Under the pieces are notes generated by a model. That model made no database searches and was not told the DNA's origin. It saw only the letters and a list, made by a program, of their open reading frames with translations. Below are positions 4,922-6,100 of a DNA stretch of 6,100 bases, piece after piece. The position numbers and the translations under genes were made by a program. Position 1 is the first letter of the stretch. The number at the start of each line of letters is the position of its first letter. The DNA is from JBKQWK01 sp052139595 (lineage in GTDB: Bacteria; Actinomycetota; Thermoleophilia; UBA2241). The stretch is from NCBI GenBank assembly GCA_052139595.1, contig JBKQWK010000106.1, forward strand, positions 1 through 6,100. Direction: 5' to 3'.

Positions 4922-6100
4922 ATGACACACGACACACTGACTATCTACGCCGCCGACTGGGTATTGCCCGTCAGCGCTGCGCCTGTGAGGCGCGGCGCGC
5001 TAGCGGTCGCCGGTGGTCGTATTGTGGCCGTTGCACCTGCGGCCGAGCTGCGAGCTGCCTACCCCGATGCAGCCTATGATGACCTTGGCCAGTCCATCAT
5101 CATGCCGGGTTTCGTGAATGCGCACAGTCATCTCGAGTACACGAGCTTTCGCGGCATCCTCGACGACGAGGAGTTCAGTGACTGGATCCTTCAGCTGGTC
5201 GACGTCAAGGCATCGCTGACGCCAGACGAGTACCTGCTCAGTGCCCGGCTGGGGGCGGCTGAGTCGATTTCGTCCGGCATCACGACCGTGGCCGACACGT
5301 CATACACCGGTCAGGCAGTCAGGGCCGCCGCCGAGGCGGGACTGCGCGGCCGTCACTACCTCGAAGTGTTCGGCGTTGACGATAAGCATCTGGACGAAAC
5401 GCTGGCCGAGTTGCGCCAGCGGCTGGCTGCAGTGCGCGCCTTGGCGTCGCCGCTCTTTGATGTCGGTCTTGCTCCGCACGCGCCGTATACTGTCTCGAGT
5501 CGCCTCTACCAAGCGATTGCCGCCATGAGCCGCGAGCAGAACATCAAGGTTCTCAGCCATGTTGCCGAGAGCCGCGAAGAGCTGACGTACGTGCGCTCGG
5601 GATCGGGCAAGTTCGCGCACGACTTCCGCGAGAAAATGGGCTGGGAGCGCATGCTTGTGCAACCCTACGGGGTGAGCCCCATCAAGTATCTGCAGCAATG
5701 GGGTGTCTTCGACCAGAACTTTCTCGCCGTGCACTGCGTCTATGCGAACAGTGACGATATTGGCATCCTCGCCGCCAAACAGGCTGCCGTGGCCCATTGC
5801 CCAAAGAGCAACGCCAAACTCGGTTGTGGGGTGGCGCCGCTTATCGACATGCTTCATCGTGGCATTCGCGTCGGTTTCGGCACCGACAGCCCAGCCGCCA
5901 GCAACATCATGGATATGTTTGACGAGATGCGCACAGCGCTGTTCCTGCACCGTGCCGTCGAGCGCGACGTGAGCGTGCTGGACGCTGCCACCTGCGTACG
6001 CATTGCGACGCTGGGTGGTGCTGAGGCGCTTGGTCTTGCCGGTGACGTCGGCTCGCTCGAAGCAGGCAAGTGCGCCGACTTCATTGCCGTCGACGTCTCG
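4922..6100 (+). CDS. Amidohydrolase-superfamily metal-dependent deaminase (COG0402; aminodeoxyfutalosine/SAH deaminase-like), partial
   Basis: The first 393 residues of a cytosolic (beta/alpha)8-barrel hydrolase are present; the frame is open at the right edge, and relatives of about 400-450 residues suggest little is missing. An N-terminal beta-sandwich strand (GGRIVAVAP, 31-39) precedes the barrel. The metal site is complete: HxH in PGFVNAHSHLEYT (H68, H70), SHVAESREE (H213, with E216 as likely general acid/base), AVHCVY (H271) and GFGTDSPAAS (D322). APHAPYTVS (184-192) is the conserved substrate-side His loop, HCPKSNAKLGCGVAPL (292-307) is typical of the COG0402 deaminases, and GSLEAGKCADFIAVD (377-391) is the return to the sandwich. 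Such enzymes deaminate adenine-type nucleosides (SAH, methylthioadenosine, aminodeoxyfutalosine of the menaquinone pathway), triazines or guanine. HSHLE and VAESREE favour, in my judgement, the aminodeoxyfutalosine-like group. ATG 4922 has no clear Shine-Dalgarno, but no in-frame ATG, GTG or TTG lies between it and the predicted transcription start. Confidence 0.88.
   Translation, partial: MTHDTLTIYAADWVLPVSAAPVRRGALAVAGGRIVAVAPAAELRAAYPDAAYDDLGQSIIMPGFVNAHSHLEYTSFRGILDDEEFSDWILQLVDVKASLTPDEYLLSARLGAAESISSGITTVADTSYTGQAVRAAAEAGLRGRHYLEVFGVDDKHLDETLAELRQRLAAVRALASPLFDVGLAPHAPYTVSSRLYQAIAAMSREQNIKVLSHVAESREELTYVRSGSGKFAHDFREKMGWERMLVQPYGVSPIKYLQQWGVFDQNFLAVHCVYANSDDIGILAAKQAAVAHCPKSNAKLGCGVAPLIDMLHRGIRVGFGTDSPAASNIMDMFDEMRTALFLHRAVERDVSVLDAATCVRIATLGGAEALGLAGDVGSLEAGKCADFIAVDVS

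Noticed and set aside
5300..5950. 216-codon minus-strand open frame
   Set aside because: It is antisense to the deaminase, which retains all metal ligands in the sense frame.
965..6100. A single operon or defence-type gene cluster
   Set aside because: Gene directions alternate, each gene has its own promoter-like region, and no nuclease, toxin, integrase or other defence signature is present.

Overview
The window comes from a GC-rich bacterium (roughly 60% GC by eye). Three of the five genes start with GTG, Shine-Dalgarno sites are weak to moderate, and sigma70-type promoters are recognisable. The acetyltransferase and the MgtE_N/CBS protein resemble families I know mainly from Actinobacteria. 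The taxon cannot be fixed from this sequence: deep actinobacteria, Chloroflexi or Acidobacteria are all possible.

Layout, left to right. (1) A sodium/calcium exchanger-family membrane protein on the minus strand, cut off by the left edge. (2) A gap of about 220 bp with a large nested inverted repeat and a set of competing short hairpins. (3) A complete NCS2 (AzgA/PbuG-type) purine permease on the minus strand. (4) A divergent intergenic region with a structured leader for the permease and a good promoter for the next gene. (5) A plus-strand soluble protein made of PRC-barrel-like, MgtE_N and paired CBS domains, lacking the MgtE membrane channel. (6) A short convergent gap with two kinds of small direct repeat. 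(7) A minus-strand GNAT-type acetyltransferase. (8) A divergent promoter region with a GC-rich hairpin and a perfect palindrome inside the right-hand promoter. (9) A plus-strand amidohydrolase-superfamily deaminase (COG0402, aminodeoxyfutalosine/SAH deaminase-like), cut off by the right edge.

The genes do not form one pathway. Two are membrane transporters (cation exchange and nucleobase uptake), one is probably a Mg2+/nucleotide-sensing soluble protein, and two are small-molecule enzymes. The permease and exchanger share a strand but are separated by strong hairpins, so co-transcription is uncertain. A purine permease near a deaminase of adenine-type nucleosides is suggestive of purine handling, but they are divergent and about 2.5 kb apart. 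I see no CRISPR array, mobile element, tRNA or rRNA, and no convincing new multi-gene system. The most useful leads are regulatory: the operator-like palindrome, the permease leader, and the hairpins before the exchanger. Two unusual proteins also merit a look: the MgtE-like protein without a channel, and the acetyltransferase without a normal acetyl-CoA loop.
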